From contig JAUHZU010000003.1 in assembly GCA_030425705.1 (NCBI GenBank), positions 310,001 through 374,000 of the forward strand: a stretch of 64,000 bases of DNA, written 5' to 3'. Made by a program: the position numbers and the translations under genes. The notes beneath the pieces are model-generated. The model was not told the DNA's origin. It saw nothing but the letters and a program-made list of their open reading frames with translations, and searched no databases. Each line of letters begins with the position of its first letter. Positions within the stretch are counted from its first letter, which is position 1. Positions 45,986 through 55,175 of the stretch are shown here, piece by piece. Source of the stretch: Phycisphaerae bacterium. GTDB taxonomy: Bacteria > Planctomycetota > Phycisphaerae > Phycisphaerales > Phycisphaeraceae.

Positions 45986-46648
45986 ATGATCGAAATCTCC
46001 ATCTACAACCCGTCCGGCAAACAGACCGGCACGTACCAGCTCGACGAGTCGAAGCTGGGCGGTGAGGTCCGCCACACCCTGCTCAAGCAGGCGTATGTCC
46101 GCCTCCACGCCAACAAACGCCCCACCAACCAGGTCACCAAGAGCCGTGGCATGGTCGAGGGCTCGACCCGCAAGCTCTACAAACAGAAGGGCACGGGCAA
46201 CGCCCGCCGCGGTGACAAGAAGGCAAACATCCTCCGCGGCGGCGGCCACGCCAAGGCCAAGGTCGCCCACTCCTGGCGGCAGGACATGCCGGCCAAGATG
46301 CGGAAGCTCGCCAACCGCAACGCCATCCTCGCCAAGGCTGTCGACGGCGAGATCAAGCTCATCGACGGGCTCAACCTCGACAACCCCTCGACCAAACAGT
46401 TTGCCGCGGTCCTCGATGCCCTCAAGATCGACCGCACCTGCCTCGTCGCGTTCGGCGACACCCGCGGGGCCGCCGCCAAGTCGGCCCGCAACCTCGAACA
46501 TGTAGATGTGACCCACGTCGACCGGTTGAACGTCTTTGACGTCCTCAACCACCGCTATCTCGTCGCCGACAAGCAGGCGTTCGAGGCCTACATCGAGAAG
46601 ACCACCGCTTCCGTCAAGGAAGTCAGCGCTCAGGAGGTGGCGGCATGA
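45986..46648 (+). CDS. rplD: 50S ribosomal protein L4
   Basis: 220 residues. The extended loop with RGMVEGSTRKLYKQKGTGNAR is the hallmark of L4; it lines the exit tunnel. In other bacteria L4 also represses its own operon by binding the S10 leader; whether that holds here is unknown. The last bases overlap the rplW start (ATGA). The 166-base gap before it shows no clear signal. Confidence 0.97.
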   Translation: MIEISIYNPSGKQTGTYQLDESKLGGEVRHTLLKQAYVRLHANKRPTNQVTKSRGMVEGSTRKLYKQKGTGNARRGDKKANILRGGGHAKAKVAHSWRQDMPAKMRKLANRNAILAKAVDGEIKLIDGLNLDNPSTKQFAAVLDALKIDRTCLVAFGDTRGAAAKSARNLEHVDVTHVDRLNVFDVLNHRYLVADKQAFEAYIEKTTASVKEVSAQEVAA

Positions 46649-46962
46649 CCATGCAGCCCACGACCATCATCAAGCGTCCGCTGATCACCGAGAAGTCGAC
46701 CTGGGAGGCCTCCCGCGAGGTGCCCAAGGGCAAGAACGCCGGTCAGCCGGTCAACCGCTACTCCTTCGAGGTGGACAAGAGCGCCCGCAAGCCGCAGATC
46801 CGTGCGGCGATCGAGAAGCTCTACGGCGTCCGCGTCGTCAAGGTGGCGACCCAGATCCGCAAGGGCCAGTACTTCCGCACCCGGTTCGGCCCCGCGAAGA
46901 CCTCCGACTGGAAGAAGGCCGTCGTCCAGCTCCATCCCGACGACCGGATCGACCTGTTCTAA
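46645..46962 (+). CDS. rplW: 50S ribosomal protein L23
   Basis: 105 residues. TIIKRPLITEKSTWEAS and YSFEVDKSARKPQIRAAIEK are typical. L23 sits at the tunnel exit and is a docking site for trigger factor and SRP. Start overlaps the rplD stop by four bases, so the two are coupled. Confidence 0.97.
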   Translation: MTMQPTTIIKRPLITEKSTWEASREVPKGKNAGQPVNRYSFEVDKSARKPQIRAAIEKLYGVRVVKVATQIRKGQYFRTRFGPAKTSDWKKAVVQLHPDDRIDLF

Positions 46963-47009
46963 GTGACCGTTAGCCGAGCGACACGCTCGTCGCCATAGAG
47001 AGAGCCCCC

Positions 47010-47870
47010 ATGGCCATCCGCATCTACAACCCGACGACCGCCGGCCGGCGCAACGCCTCGGTCAACCTCTACTCCGAGGTGACCAAGACCAAGCCCGAGA
47101 AGACCCTGCTCGAGAAGAAGAGCAAGTCTGGCGGCCGCAACCACCACGGCAAGCTCACCGCCCGCAACATCGGCGGCGGGAACAAGCAGCGCTACCGCCG
47201 CATCGACTGGTCGCGGAAGAAGGACGACATCGCCGCGACCGTCGTCGGTGTCGAGTACGACCCGAACCGCTCGGCCAACATCGCGCTGCTTGAGTACGAG
47301 GACGGCGAGAAGCGCTACATCATCGCGCCCAAGGCCCTGACCAACGGCGACATGGTGATCTCCTCCTCGGAGAAGTGCGAGCCCAAGGTCGGCAACTGCA
47401 TGCCGATCAAGCACATCCCGACGGGCCTGAACCTGTTCTGCATCGAACTGCAGCCGGGCAAGGGTGCCCAGCTCTGCCGCTCGGCCGGGACCTACGCCCG
47501 CCTGACCAACCGCGAAGAGAAGTGGGCGACCCTCGTGCTGCCCTCCGGCGAGACGCGGCAGGTGTCCGTCGAGTGCCGGGCCACCATCGGCGGCGTGGGC
47601 AACTCCGACCACAACCGCGTGAAGCTCGGCAAGGCCGGCATCAGCCGGAAGCTCGGCCGCCGGCCCCACACCCGCGGCATGGCGAAGAACCACCACGACC
47701 ACCCGATGGGTGGCGGCGACAACAGCTCGTCGGGCAACCGCCCGCCTTGCTCCAAGACCGGCGTCCTCGCGAAGGGCGGCGGCACGCGGAAGCGTGGCAA
47801 GCAGAGCAACAAGCGCATCATCCGCCGCCGGACCAGCAAGCGGTACGGGCAGCTCAAGCTGCGTGGCTGA
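47010..47870 (+). CDS. rplB: 50S ribosomal protein L2
   Basis: 286 residues. It has [20 protein letters not shown] early, [19 protein letters not shown] in the middle and [19 protein letters not shown], which carries the conserved His near the peptidyl transferase centre. Positions and length fit L2. It precedes rpsS by 67 bases. Confidence 0.98.
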   Translation: MAIRIYNPTTAGRRNASVNLYSEVTKTKPEKTLLEKKSKSGGRNHHGKLTARNIGGGNKQRYRRIDWSRKKDDIAATVVGVEYDPNRSANIALLEYEDGEKRYIIAPKALTNGDMVISSSEKCEPKVGNCMPIKHIPTGLNLFCIELQPGKGAQLCRSAGTYARLTNREEKWATLVLPSGETRQVSVECRATIGGVGNSDHNRVKLGKAGISRKLGRRPHTRGMAKNHHDHPMGGGDNSSSGNRPPCSKTGVLAKGGGTRKRGKQSNKRIIRRRTSKRYGQLKLRG

Positions 47871-47937
47871 TCGAGACCGAGGACCGACACGAGACCCCGC
47901 GCGGCAGACGCCGCGGTGAACGACACGAGACCCCCCT

Positions 47938-48222
47938 ATGGCACGTTCCCTGAAAAAAGGCCCCTTTGTTGACTTCAAGCTCTACCGCAAGGTGGAGAAG
48001 CTGAATCAGCAGGACCGCCACGAGCCGGTCAAGACCTGGGCCCGCGCCTGCACCATCGTCCCCGAGTTTGTCGGGCACACGTTCCTGGTGCACAACGGCA
48101 AGGTCTTCAACAGCGTGTTCGTGACCGAGGACATGGTCGGGCACAAGCTCGGCGAGTTCTCCCTGACACGGACCTTCAAGCAGCACACCACCGGCACCAA
48201 GGCGCAGCGCGCCGGCCGCTAA
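47938..48222 (+). CDS. rpsS: 30S ribosomal protein S19
   Basis: 94 residues. [20 protein letters not shown] is a classic start, and [18 protein letters not shown] ends the fold. S19 sits in the 30S head with S13. It lies between rplB and rplV as usual. Confidence 0.98.
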   Translation: MARSLKKGPFVDFKLYRKVEKLNQQDRHEPVKTWARACTIVPEFVGHTFLVHNGKVFNSVFVTEDMVGHKLGEFSLTRTFKQHTTGTKAQRAGR

Positions 48223-48248
48223 CAGGCCAGACGATACGGAGCACCCCG

Positions 48249-48578
48249 ATGGCTTTCACCAGCAAACACCGCATGGCCCGCATCAGCCCGACCAAGGCCC
48301 GGCCCGTGATCGACATGATCCGTGGCAAGTCGGTCGAGGAGGCGAGCGTGATCCTGCAGATGTCCAAGCGCCGCGCCGCGGTCCTTATCAAGGCCGTCCT
48401 CGACGCCGCGGTCGCCAACGCCGACCAGGCCGAGGCCAACGTCCGCCGGCTGGTCGTCACGCAGGCGACTGTCGACTCGGGGCCGACCATGAAGCGGTTC
48501 CAGCCGAAAGACCGCGGCCGTGCCCACTCCATCCTCAAACGGACCAGCCACATCACCGTGGCGGTTGATACCAAGTAG
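48249..48578 (+). CDS. rplV: 50S ribosomal protein L22
   Basis: 109 residues. RMARISPTKARPVIDMIRGK and the hairpin end MKRFQPKDRGRAHSILKRTS are typical; the hairpin lines the exit tunnel. It lies directly before rpsC. Confidence 0.97.
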   Translation: MAFTSKHRMARISPTKARPVIDMIRGKSVEEASVILQMSKRRAAVLIKAVLDAAVANADQAEANVRRLVVTQATVDSGPTMKRFQPKDRGRAHSILKRTSHITVAVDTK

Positions 48579-48652
48579 ACCGGCCGGTGCCGGACCGAAC
48601 CGACTGATTTTGCGGCCCAGGCCGTGTGTCCTCCACAAGGACTGATAGACCC

Positions 48653-49357
48653 ATGGGACAGAAGATCCACCCCTTTGGCTTCCGCGTCGGGATCACCGAG
48701 GCCCACAAGAGCCGCTGGTACGCGCCTAAGGCGTTGTACGGCGAGCTGCTTATCGAGGACTTCAAGATCCGCGAGTTCCTCCTCAAGGAGCTGAACCAGC
48801 GTGGCCCGTTCGCCGCCGTTTCCGATCTGCACATCGAGCGGACGCGTGAAGAGCTGAAGATCATCGTCAAGACCGCCCGCCCGGGCCTGGTCATCGGGCC
48901 CAAGGGCTCGAACATCGACGCGCTGACCTCCCGCCTCCAGGCGATGACCGGCCGGAAGGTCTCGATCAACTGCCTGGAGGTCGGCAACCCCGACGCGGAC
49001 GCGCAGCTCGTGGGCTACTCGATCGCCGAGCAGCTCGCCAAGCGGGCCAGCTTCCGCCGGGTGATGAAGATGAAGGCCGAGGCCGCGATGAACGCCGGGG
49101 CCAAGGGCGTGAAGATCCAGCTCTCCGGCCGCCTGGGCGGCCACGAGATGAGCCGCAGCGAGGACATCCGCATGGGCGCGATTCCGCTGCAGACCCTCCA
49201 GGCCGAGGTGGACTACGGCTTCGCCGAGTCGTCGACGACCTACGGGATCATCGGCGTGAAGGTGTGGATCTACAAGGGCCTGTACAGCGAGGTGAAGGAA
49301 GGCGAGATCACCTCGAAGGCCGCCGGTGCCCGCCCCCGTGCCCGGGGCCGCCGCTAA
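48653..49357 (+). CDS. rpsC: 30S ribosomal protein S3
   Basis: 234 residues from ATG 48653, with MGQKIHPFGFRVGITEAHK. The KH domain carries VIGPKGSNIDALTSRLQ, and the C-domain has GAKGVKIQLSGRLGGHEMSR. An in-frame ATG 27 bases upstream (MSSTRTDRP) is less likely. S3 guards mRNA entry. It precedes rplP by 54 bases. Confidence 0.97.
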   Translation: MGQKIHPFGFRVGITEAHKSRWYAPKALYGELLIEDFKIREFLLKELNQRGPFAAVSDLHIERTREELKIIVKTARPGLVIGPKGSNIDALTSRLQAMTGRKVSINCLEVGNPDADAQLVGYSIAEQLAKRASFRRVMKMKAEAAMNAGAKGVKIQLSGRLGGHEMSRSEDIRMGAIPLQTLQAEVDYGFAESSTTYGIIGVKVWIYKGLYSEVKEGEITSKAAGARPRARGRR

Positions 49358-49411
49358 TCGAAACCCTAAGCCGCCGGCGGCCTTGGCCCCGGCGAGATGA
49401 GAGACTGAACT

Positions 49412-49828
49412 ATGCCTTTGATGCCCAAACGAGTGAAGTTCCGCAAGCAGATGCGCGGGAAGCTGCGCGGCAACGCGAACCGCGGCAACTACGTGGCCTA
49501 CGGCGACTTCGGGCTGCAGCTCCTGGAAGGGGGTTGGCTCTCGGCCCGCCAGATCGAGGCCGGCCGTATCGCCGCACGTCAGTATGTGTCGCGTGAGGGC
49601 AAGCTGTTCGTGCGTGTCTTCCCCGACAAGCCGATCAGCAAGAAGCCGCTCGAGCAGCGCATGGGCAAGGGCAAGGCCGAGGCCGAGTACTGGGCCGCCC
49701 GCGTGAAGCCCGGGACCGTCGTGTACGAGATCGCCGGTGTTCAGAAAGACCTGGCCCGGGCGGCGTTCGCCCGCGTCGCGCACAAGATGCCGTTCCGCTG
49801 CCGCTTCGTCGAGCGTCGCCACGCCTAA
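49412..49828 (+). CDS. rplP: 50S ribosomal protein L16
   Basis: 138 residues. MPLMPKRVKFRKQMRGKLRG and GWLSARQIEAGRIAARQYV are standard, and KPISKKPLEQRMGKGKA follows. L16 helps place the A-site tRNA. Confidence 0.98.
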   Translation: MPLMPKRVKFRKQMRGKLRGNANRGNYVAYGDFGLQLLEGGWLSARQIEAGRIAARQYVSREGKLFVRVFPDKPISKKPLEQRMGKGKAEAEYWAARVKPGTVVYEIAGVQKDLARAAFARVAHKMPFRCRFVERRHA

Positions 49829-49865
49829 GTAATCCCGGCCGCCCCCGGCCCAGCAGGTAAGACCC

Positions 49866-50075
49866 ATGCCGATCAAGAAGACCGAACTCCACAAGATGAG
49901 CGACGCGGAAATCGCGGAAGAGTCCGAGCGCCTGCGCTCCAAGCTCTTCGAGCTCCGCCAGCAGGCGGTGACCGAGAAACTCGAGAACAACCGCGAGCCG
50001 GGCAATATCCGCCGCGACATCGCCCGCCTGCTGACCGAGCGTCGGTCGCGCGAGCTGAAGAAAGAAGGCGCCTAA
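49866..50075 (+). CDS. rpmC: 50S ribosomal protein L29
   Basis: 69 residues of two helices: KMSDAEIAEESERLRSKLFE then REPGNIRRDIARLLTERRS. L29 sits near the tunnel exit. The stop is immediately followed by the rpsQ ATG, so the pair is coupled. Confidence 0.95.
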   Translation: MPIKKTELHKMSDAEIAEESERLRSKLFELRQQAVTEKLENNREPGNIRRDIARLLTERRSRELKKEGA

Positions 50076-50393
50076 ATGAGCGAGCAGACCCAGAACGGAC
50101 GTCACCTGACCGCCACCCGGACCGGCGTGGTCACCAGCGATAAGCGGGACAAGACCATCACCGTCGCGGTTGAGTTCCAGAAGATCCACCCGAAGTACGG
50201 CAAGCGCCTGAAGCGCGACGCCAAGTTCCAGGTCCACGACCAGGACAACCAGGCCGGCAAAGGCGACCGGGTCGAGATCGCCCAGTGCCGACCGCTGAGC
50301 AAGACCAAATCCTGGCGGCTGGTCCGCGTGATTACCAAGGCCCCGGCCGAGGTCTCGCACGTGACGACCCCCGACCTGGAATCCGCCGAGTAA
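50076..50393 (+). CDS. rpsQ: 30S ribosomal protein S17
   Basis: 105 residues. [17 protein letters not shown] and [18 protein letters not shown] mark S17; [20 protein letters not shown] completes the OB fold. The ATG directly follows the rpmC stop. There is a short extra tail past the core. Confidence 0.96.
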   Translation: MSEQTQNGRHLTATRTGVVTSDKRDKTITVAVEFQKIHPKYGKRLKRDAKFQVHDQDNQAGKGDRVEIAQCRPLSKTKSWRLVRVITKAPAEVSHVTTPDLESAE

Positions 50394-50439
50394 GACCCCC
50401 ACACGCCACGCCGCACCGGTTGCGGAAGGAACGACTGAG

Positions 50440-50826
50440 ATGATCCAGCAAGAATCCCGCGTCGACGTCGCGGACAACAGCGGCGCCAAGACCGCCTATG
50501 TGATCCGCGTGCTCCGCCGGTCCACCGCCCGGGGCAAGTTCACCCGCCCGGCCGCGGGTGTCGGCGACCGTGTCGTCTGCTCGGTCAAGAAGGCGCTGCC
50601 CGGCAGCGACGTCAAGGCCGGCACCATCGTGAAGGGCGTCGTCGTCCGCACGAACTACCCGGTCCGCCGCAAGGACGGCAGCTACGTCCGCTTCGACAAG
50701 AACGCCATCGTCCTCATCGACGACGACGGCAACCCCAAGGGCACGCGCATCTTCGGTGCCGTCGCCCGCGAGCTCCGCGAGCAGAACTACATGAAGATCG
50801 TCTCGCTCGCCAGCGAGGTGGTCTGA
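50440..50826 (+). CDS. rplN: 50S ribosomal protein L14
   Basis: 128 residues. [20 protein letters not shown] and GDVVxx-type [20 protein letters not shown] are typical, with [17 protein letters not shown] at the end. L14 is at the subunit interface. The length is slightly above the usual 122. Confidence 0.97.
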   Translation: MIQQESRVDVADNSGAKTAYVIRVLRRSTARGKFTRPAAGVGDRVVCSVKKALPGSDVKAGTIVKGVVVRTNYPVRRKDGSYVRFDKNAIVLIDDDGNPKGTRIFGAVARELREQNYMKIVSLASEVV

Positions 50827-50881
50827 CCCGAAACCAAACGCCGCGGCCGAGCACCGGCCGCTGAAGCAGAGAGCACACACC

Positions 50882-51214
50882 ATGGCACGACACATCCGAA
50901 AAGGCGACGAAGTGATCGTCACCGCCGGCAGCGACAAGGGCAAGCGGGGCAAGGTCCTGCGTGTCGATACCGACCGTGAGCGCGTCGTGGTTGCCGGCGT
51001 CAACGTCCGCCGCAAGCACGTCAAGCCGACGCAGGCCAACCCGCAGGGCGGCATCGTCTCCCTGGAGATGCCGGTGCATATGTCCAACGTGTCGCCCGCC
51101 GACAAGCAGGGCAAGCCCACCCGCGTCCGCTTCGTCACCAAGGACGACGGCAGCAAGGTCCGCGTCGCCGCGACAACCGGCGAAGAACTCTCGGTCCTCA
51201 AGAAGGCCCGCTAA
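50882..51214 (+). CDS. rplX: 50S ribosomal protein L24
   Basis: 110 residues. A KOW motif (KGDEVIVTAGSDKGKRGKVL) and NVRRKHVKPTQANPQGGIVS define L24, an early assembly protein. It follows rplN by 55 bases. Confidence 0.96.
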   Translation: MARHIRKGDEVIVTAGSDKGKRGKVLRVDTDRERVVVAGVNVRRKHVKPTQANPQGGIVSLEMPVHMSNVSPADKQGKPTRVRFVTKDDGSKVRVAATTGEELSVLKKAR

Positions 51215-51279
51215 GCAGCCCCTAACCCCACGCGTCAGACGATCACGCACAACCCGTGTCGCAGCGAACGAGAACCACG

Positions 51280-51879
51280 ATGAGCACCGCAACCACCACC
51301 GCCCCCCGCATGAAGGAGCTGTTCGAGACCGAGGTCTGGGACATGGTCCGCAGCGAGCACGGCGTCACCAACCCGATGGCGCTGCCCCGCCTGCAGAAGA
51401 TCGTCCTGACCGTGGGCATGGGCAACCAGCTCGACGGCACCAAGCTAAACCCCAAGGCTCGCGAGCAGGTCATCGAAGACCTGTCGCTCATCACCGGCCA
51501 GCGGCCGATCATGAAGAAGGCCAAGAAGGCCGTCTCGAACTTCAAGCTCCGCATCGGCTACGAGGTCGGCGCGATGGTCACCGTCCGCGGCGACCGGATG
51601 TGGGAGTTCTTCGACCGCCTGGTCACGCTCGCCATCCCCCGGATCAAGGACTTCCGCGGGCTCAAGGACACCAGCTTCGACGGCCGGGGCAACTACTCGT
51701 TCGGCATCACCGAGCAGGGGATCTTCCCCGAAATCGACATGGCCAACGCGCAGTACACCCACGGCATGAACATCACCATGGTGTTCAGCAACTCCACCGA
51801 CGAGATCACCAAGGCCGCGCTGAAGAAGATGGGCTTCCCCTTCGTCAAGCCCGCCGACAAGAAGAAGAAACGGGCCTAA
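51280..51879 (+). CDS. rplE: 50S ribosomal protein L5
   Basis: 199 residues from ATG 51280; a GTG 24 bases upstream is in frame but the leader CGAGAACCACG in front of ATG is the same as before rpsN, so I prefer ATG. RLQKIVLTVGMGNQ, TGQRPIMKKAKKAVSNFKLR and GNYSFGITEQGIFPEI are typical. L5 binds 5S rRNA. A short Lys-rich tail closes it. Confidence 0.95.
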   Translation: MSTATTTAPRMKELFETEVWDMVRSEHGVTNPMALPRLQKIVLTVGMGNQLDGTKLNPKAREQVIEDLSLITGQRPIMKKAKKAVSNFKLRIGYEVGAMVTVRGDRMWEFFDRLVTLAIPRIKDFRGLKDTSFDGRGNYSFGITEQGIFPEIDMANAQYTHGMNITMVFSNSTDEITKAALKKMGFPFVKPADKKKKRA

Positions 51880-51927
51880 GCCGGCCGTGAACGACCCGCC
51901 GGCAACGGCACCCCAACGAGAACCACG

Positions 51928-52197
51928 ATGTCATCAAAATCCACCATCGGACGCAACGAACGGGTCAAAAAGACCGTCGCCAAGTACGCCGAGCGGCGTG
52001 CCAAGATGAAGAAAGAAGGCGACTACATCGGCCTGCAGATGCTCCCCCGCGACGCGAGCCCGACCCGGGTCCGCAGCCTGTGCGCCCTGACCGGACGCAG
52101 CCGGGGCGTGTACCGCAAGTTCAAGCTCTCCCGCATCAAGCTGCGTGAGCTCGCCCACCAGGGCAAGATCCCCGGGATGCGGAAGGCGTCCTGGTAA
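51928..52197 (+). CDS. rpsN: 30S ribosomal protein S14, zinc-free type
   Basis: 89 residues. [19 protein letters not shown] replaces the CxxC...CxxC of the zinc form, so this is the zinc-independent (C-) S14. It ends PGMRKASW as in the family. The same leader CGAGAACCACG precedes the ATG as in rplE. Confidence 0.96.
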   Translation: MSSKSTIGRNERVKKTVAKYAERRAKMKKEGDYIGLQMLPRDASPTRVRSLCALTGRSRGVYRKFKLSRIKLRELAHQGKIPGMRKASW

Positions 52198-52278
52198 ACC
52201 GACCCGAACGACCCCAGTAAACCCCCGGGCCCGCCCGACAGGTACTTTCGGCGGACCACCCGCCACCCGGAGACTTCC

Positions 52279-52677
52279 ATGGCACTGAGCGACCCGATCG
52301 CCGACATGCTCACCCGCATCCGCAACGCGACCCGCAACCAGAGCGCGTCCGTCGACTGCCGCAACTCGAAGGTCTGCGCCGGCATCGCCAAGGCGCTGCA
52401 GCACGAGGGCTACATCGCCGGCTACGACGTCATCGATGACGGACGGCAGGGCATCCTCCGCCTGCACCTCAAGTACGGGCCCAACGGCGAGCACATCATC
52501 AACGTGATCAAGCGCGAGTCCAAGCCCGGCCGCCGGGTCTACACCAAGGTCGCCGACCTCCCCCGCCCGCTGGGCGGGCTGGGCGTCGCCATCCTCACCA
52601 CCCCCCGCGGCGTGCTCTCCGACCGGCAGTGCCGGGAAGAACGCGTCGGCGGCGAGATGCTCTGCACCGTCGAGTAG
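52279..52677 (+). CDS. rpsH: 30S ribosomal protein S8
   Basis: 132 residues. DPIADMLTRIRNATRNQSAS is the standard N-terminus and GGLGVAILTTPRGVLSDRQ the C-terminal motif. S8 binds 16S rRNA helix 21 and, in E. coli, represses the spc operon. It precedes rplF by 77 bases. Confidence 0.97.
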   Translation: MALSDPIADMLTRIRNATRNQSASVDCRNSKVCAGIAKALQHEGYIAGYDVIDDGRQGILRLHLKYGPNGEHIINVIKRESKPGRRVYTKVADLPRPLGGLGVAILTTPRGVLSDRQCREERVGGEMLCTVE

Positions 52678-52754
52678 CACCCCCGAACCACCCTGTTTTT
52701 CAACCCGTTTTGTATTAAGGCGAGACCCACCGGCCGCCTGAAAGGAACGCAGCT

Positions 52755-53297
52755 ATGTCCCGAGTCGGCAAACAACCCGTGCCCATCGCCAAGGGCGCGA
52801 CCGTCAAGATCAACGGCGACGAGGTCGCGGTCAGCGGTCCGCTGGGCAACCTGTCCATCACCCTCCGGCCCGAGGTCACCGTCACGCTCGACGAGGACAA
52901 CAAGCAGGTCGTCGTCGAACGCAAGGACGACACCCGCACGTCCCGCGCGATGCACGGTCTCACCCGCTCGCTGATCAACAACATGATCATCGGCGTGACC
53001 GAGGGCTACAAGCGTGACCTGCAGATCGTCGGTGTCGGCTGGGGCGCGAACCTCAAGGGCAACAAGGTCGAGCTCAGCCTGGGCTTCGCCGATACCCGCG
53101 TCGTCGAGGTGCCCGCCGGCATCAACTGCGAGGTCAAGGGCCAGAGCATCAAGATCTCCGGCTGCGACAAGCAGGCGGTAGGGCAGCTGGCCGCGAAGAT
53201 CCGCCAGCACCGCAAGCCCGAGCCGTACAACGGCAAGGGTGTCATGTATGTCGGCGAGCGCGTGCTGCGTAAGCAGGGCAAGGCGTTCGGTAACTAA
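52755..53297 (+). CDS. rplF: 50S ribosomal protein L6
   Basis: 180 residues of two similar domains: [20 protein letters not shown] and the C-terminal [20 protein letters not shown] then [15 protein letters not shown]6 helps factor binding. Position between S8 and L18 is standard. Confidence 0.98.
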   Translation: MSRVGKQPVPIAKGATVKINGDEVAVSGPLGNLSITLRPEVTVTLDEDNKQVVVERKDDTRTSRAMHGLTRSLINNMIIGVTEGYKRDLQIVGVGWGANLKGNKVELSLGFADTRVVEVPAGINCEVKGQSIKISGCDKQAVGQLAAKIRQHRKPEPYNGKGVMYVGERVLRKQGKAFGN

Positions 53298-53392
53298 ACC
53301 ACTACCCGGAGCCGACGCCTGTGTGTCCCCGAACGGGGGGCACGGAGACGGGCCCGGCTCCCCGACCCGCCCGGACGGGCAAGGGACGAAAC

Positions 53393-53749
53393 ATGAACAA
53401 GCAGAAGGCAAGCAACCTGGCACGCGGCCGCCGCAAGGCCGGCATCCGCAAGAAGGTGTTCGGCAGCGCCCAGAAGCCGCGGATGACGATCTTCCGCAGC
53501 AGCAAGCACATGTACGTGCAGCTCGTGGACGATTTCGCGGGAAAGACGCTGGCGTCCGCCAGCACGGTGCAGGCGAAGTCGGAGAAGGGCGGCAACGTCG
53601 AGGCCGCGACCCAGGTCGGCAAGCTGATCGCCGACAAGGCCAAGCAGGCCGGCATCGAGCAGGTCTGCTTCGACCGCAACGGGTTCAAGTACCACGGCCG
53701 GGTGAAGGCCCTGGCCGACGCCGCGCGTGAGGGCGGCCTCAAGTTCTAG
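53393..53749 (+). CDS. rplR: 50S ribosomal protein L18
   Basis: 118 residues from ATG 53393, preceded by [28 protein letters not shown] and [20 protein letters not shown] are diagnostic. L18 binds 5S rRNA. A longer upstream frame is in the leader and lacks a ribosome site. Confidence 0.96.
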   Translation: MNKQKASNLARGRRKAGIRKKVFGSAQKPRMTIFRSSKHMYVQLVDDFAGKTLASASTVQAKSEKGGNVEAATQVGKLIADKAKQAGIEQVCFDRNGFKYHGRVKALADAAREGGLKF

Positions 53750-53812
53750 TTCAGACACGCCCCGGCAGGGGGCAGTTCTCGGCCGGCGTGACCGGCGATT
53801 GGAAGACCAACC

Positions 53813-54541
53813 ATGGCTGAAGTCCTCGAAGGATCCTCAACGCTCGAATCGACGACCGTCGCGATCAACCGCACGGCGACCACCGTGAAGGGCGGCCGAC
53901 GCATGAGCTTCTCGGCGCTCGTCGTCGTGGGCGACCGCAACGGCAAGGTCGGGGTCGGCTACGGCAAGGGCCGTGGTGTCCCCGCCGCGATCGAGAAGGC
54001 CCAGAAGGCCGCCAAGCGCAACCTGTTCACCGTCGGGGCCAAGGCCGGCACGCTGCCCCACGCCGTGCTGGGACGCTTCGGCGCTTCCAGTGTCAAGCTC
54101 ATCCCCGCCGCGCCGGGTACCGGCGTGATCGCGGGCGGCACCGCCCGTGCCGTCCTCGAGATGGCCGGCATCAAGGACGTGCTGACCAAGGCGTACGGCT
54201 CGACCAACGCGATCAACCTGACCAAGGCCGTCGTCGACGGGCTGAAGCAGCTCCGCAGCCGTGAGAGCATCGCCGCCCTCCGCGGCGTGGAGATCGAGTC
54301 GTCGCAGGTCGACGAGATGCTCGACAAGGCCCGCAAGACCATGCAGGAAACCGTCGCCGCCGCACCGGCCAAGCCGCTGAAGGCCGCGAACGACTCGGTG
54401 AAGCCGGCCGAGCCCGAAGTGAAGGAAGAAGAGCCTGCCCCCGTGGCAGAAGCCGCCGAGGCCCCGGCCGAGGAAACGCCCGCCGCCCCCGAGGCGACCG
54501 CCGAGCAGTCCGAGGCCGGCGAAGAAGAAAAGTCCGAGTAA
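53813..54541 (+). CDS. rpsE: 30S ribosomal protein S5 with long acidic tail
   Basis: 242 residues. TVKGGRRMSFSALVVVGDRN and GYGKGRGVPAAIEKAQKAAK lead, and ASSVKLIPAAPGTGVIAGG is conserved. The core ends near residue 185; the last 55 or so residues are Ala/Glu/Pro-rich and acidic, which is far longer than usual S5 (about 165). rpmD (L30), normally next, is absent; rplO follows. Confidence 0.95.
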   Translation: MAEVLEGSSTLESTTVAINRTATTVKGGRRMSFSALVVVGDRNGKVGVGYGKGRGVPAAIEKAQKAAKRNLFTVGAKAGTLPHAVLGRFGASSVKLIPAAPGTGVIAGGTARAVLEMAGIKDVLTKAYGSTNAINLTKAVVDGLKQLRSRESIAALRGVEIESSQVDEMLDKARKTMQETVAAAPAKPLKAANDSVKPAEPEVKEEEPAPVAEAAEAPAEETPAAPEATAEQSEAGEEEKSE

Positions 54542-54644
54542 GTACGATCGACCCCGTGGGTCGGCCCCGGCCGAACCCTCCAGAACCTCGCAAGCTTGCC
54601 GGCCGCGCCTCGACGCCGCCGGCGTGAAGGGATACAAGAACGCC

Positions 54645-55085
54645 ATGATGATCCACGAAATCACCGAGCAGGTCGGCCGCCACAAGCGACGCAAGCGCGT
54701 CGGCCGCGGCATCGGTTCGGGCCACGGCAAGACCTGTGGCCGCGGGCACAAGGGCTACGGCTCGCGCTCGGGCAACAGCAACCCGCACAACGGCGGCGGC
54801 ACCCGGCTGTACAAGATGCTGCCCAAGCGTGGCTTCTCGAACGCCATGTTCAAGACCCACTACGCGCTGGTCAACCTCTCCGCGATCGACGCCCGCTTCG
54901 ATGACGGTGCCGAGGTCAACGCCGAGATGCTCGTCAAGCACGGCCTGATCCGCGACACGTCCCTGCCCGTCAAGGTGCTGGGCAACGGCGAGACCAAGAA
55001 GAAGTTCACCGTCTCGGCGGCGAAGTTCTCCAAGTCCGCGCAGGAAAAGATCACCCAGGCCGGCGGCACCGCCAACGTGCTCTGA
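54645..55085 (+). CDS. rplO: 50S ribosomal protein L15
   Basis: 146 residues from ATG 54645; the next codon is also ATG. KRRKRVGRGIGSGHGKTCGR and GGGTRLYKMLPKRGFSN are diagnostic, with VKVLGNGETKKKFTVSAAKF later. The ribosome site is weak. It sits directly between S5 and SecY because L30 is missing here. Confidence 0.93.
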   Translation: MMIHEITEQVGRHKRRKRVGRGIGSGHGKTCGRGHKGYGSRSGNSNPHNGGGTRLYKMLPKRGFSNAMFKTHYALVNLSAIDARFDDGAEVNAEMLVKHGLIRDTSLPVKVLGNGETKKKFTVSAAKFSKSAQEKITQAGGTANVL

Positions 55086-55175
55086 GCCGGGGCAGAACGA
55101 CCCCATCCGGGGGTCAGCCACGCGGCCCCGGCCTGAAACGGCGGGGCCCACGGGATTCGTACCGCAAGGGACCGC

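Noticed and set aside
48176-50020. Long minus-strand open frame across rpsC, rplP and rpmC
   Set aside because: Antisense to certain ribosomal genes and without domain matches.
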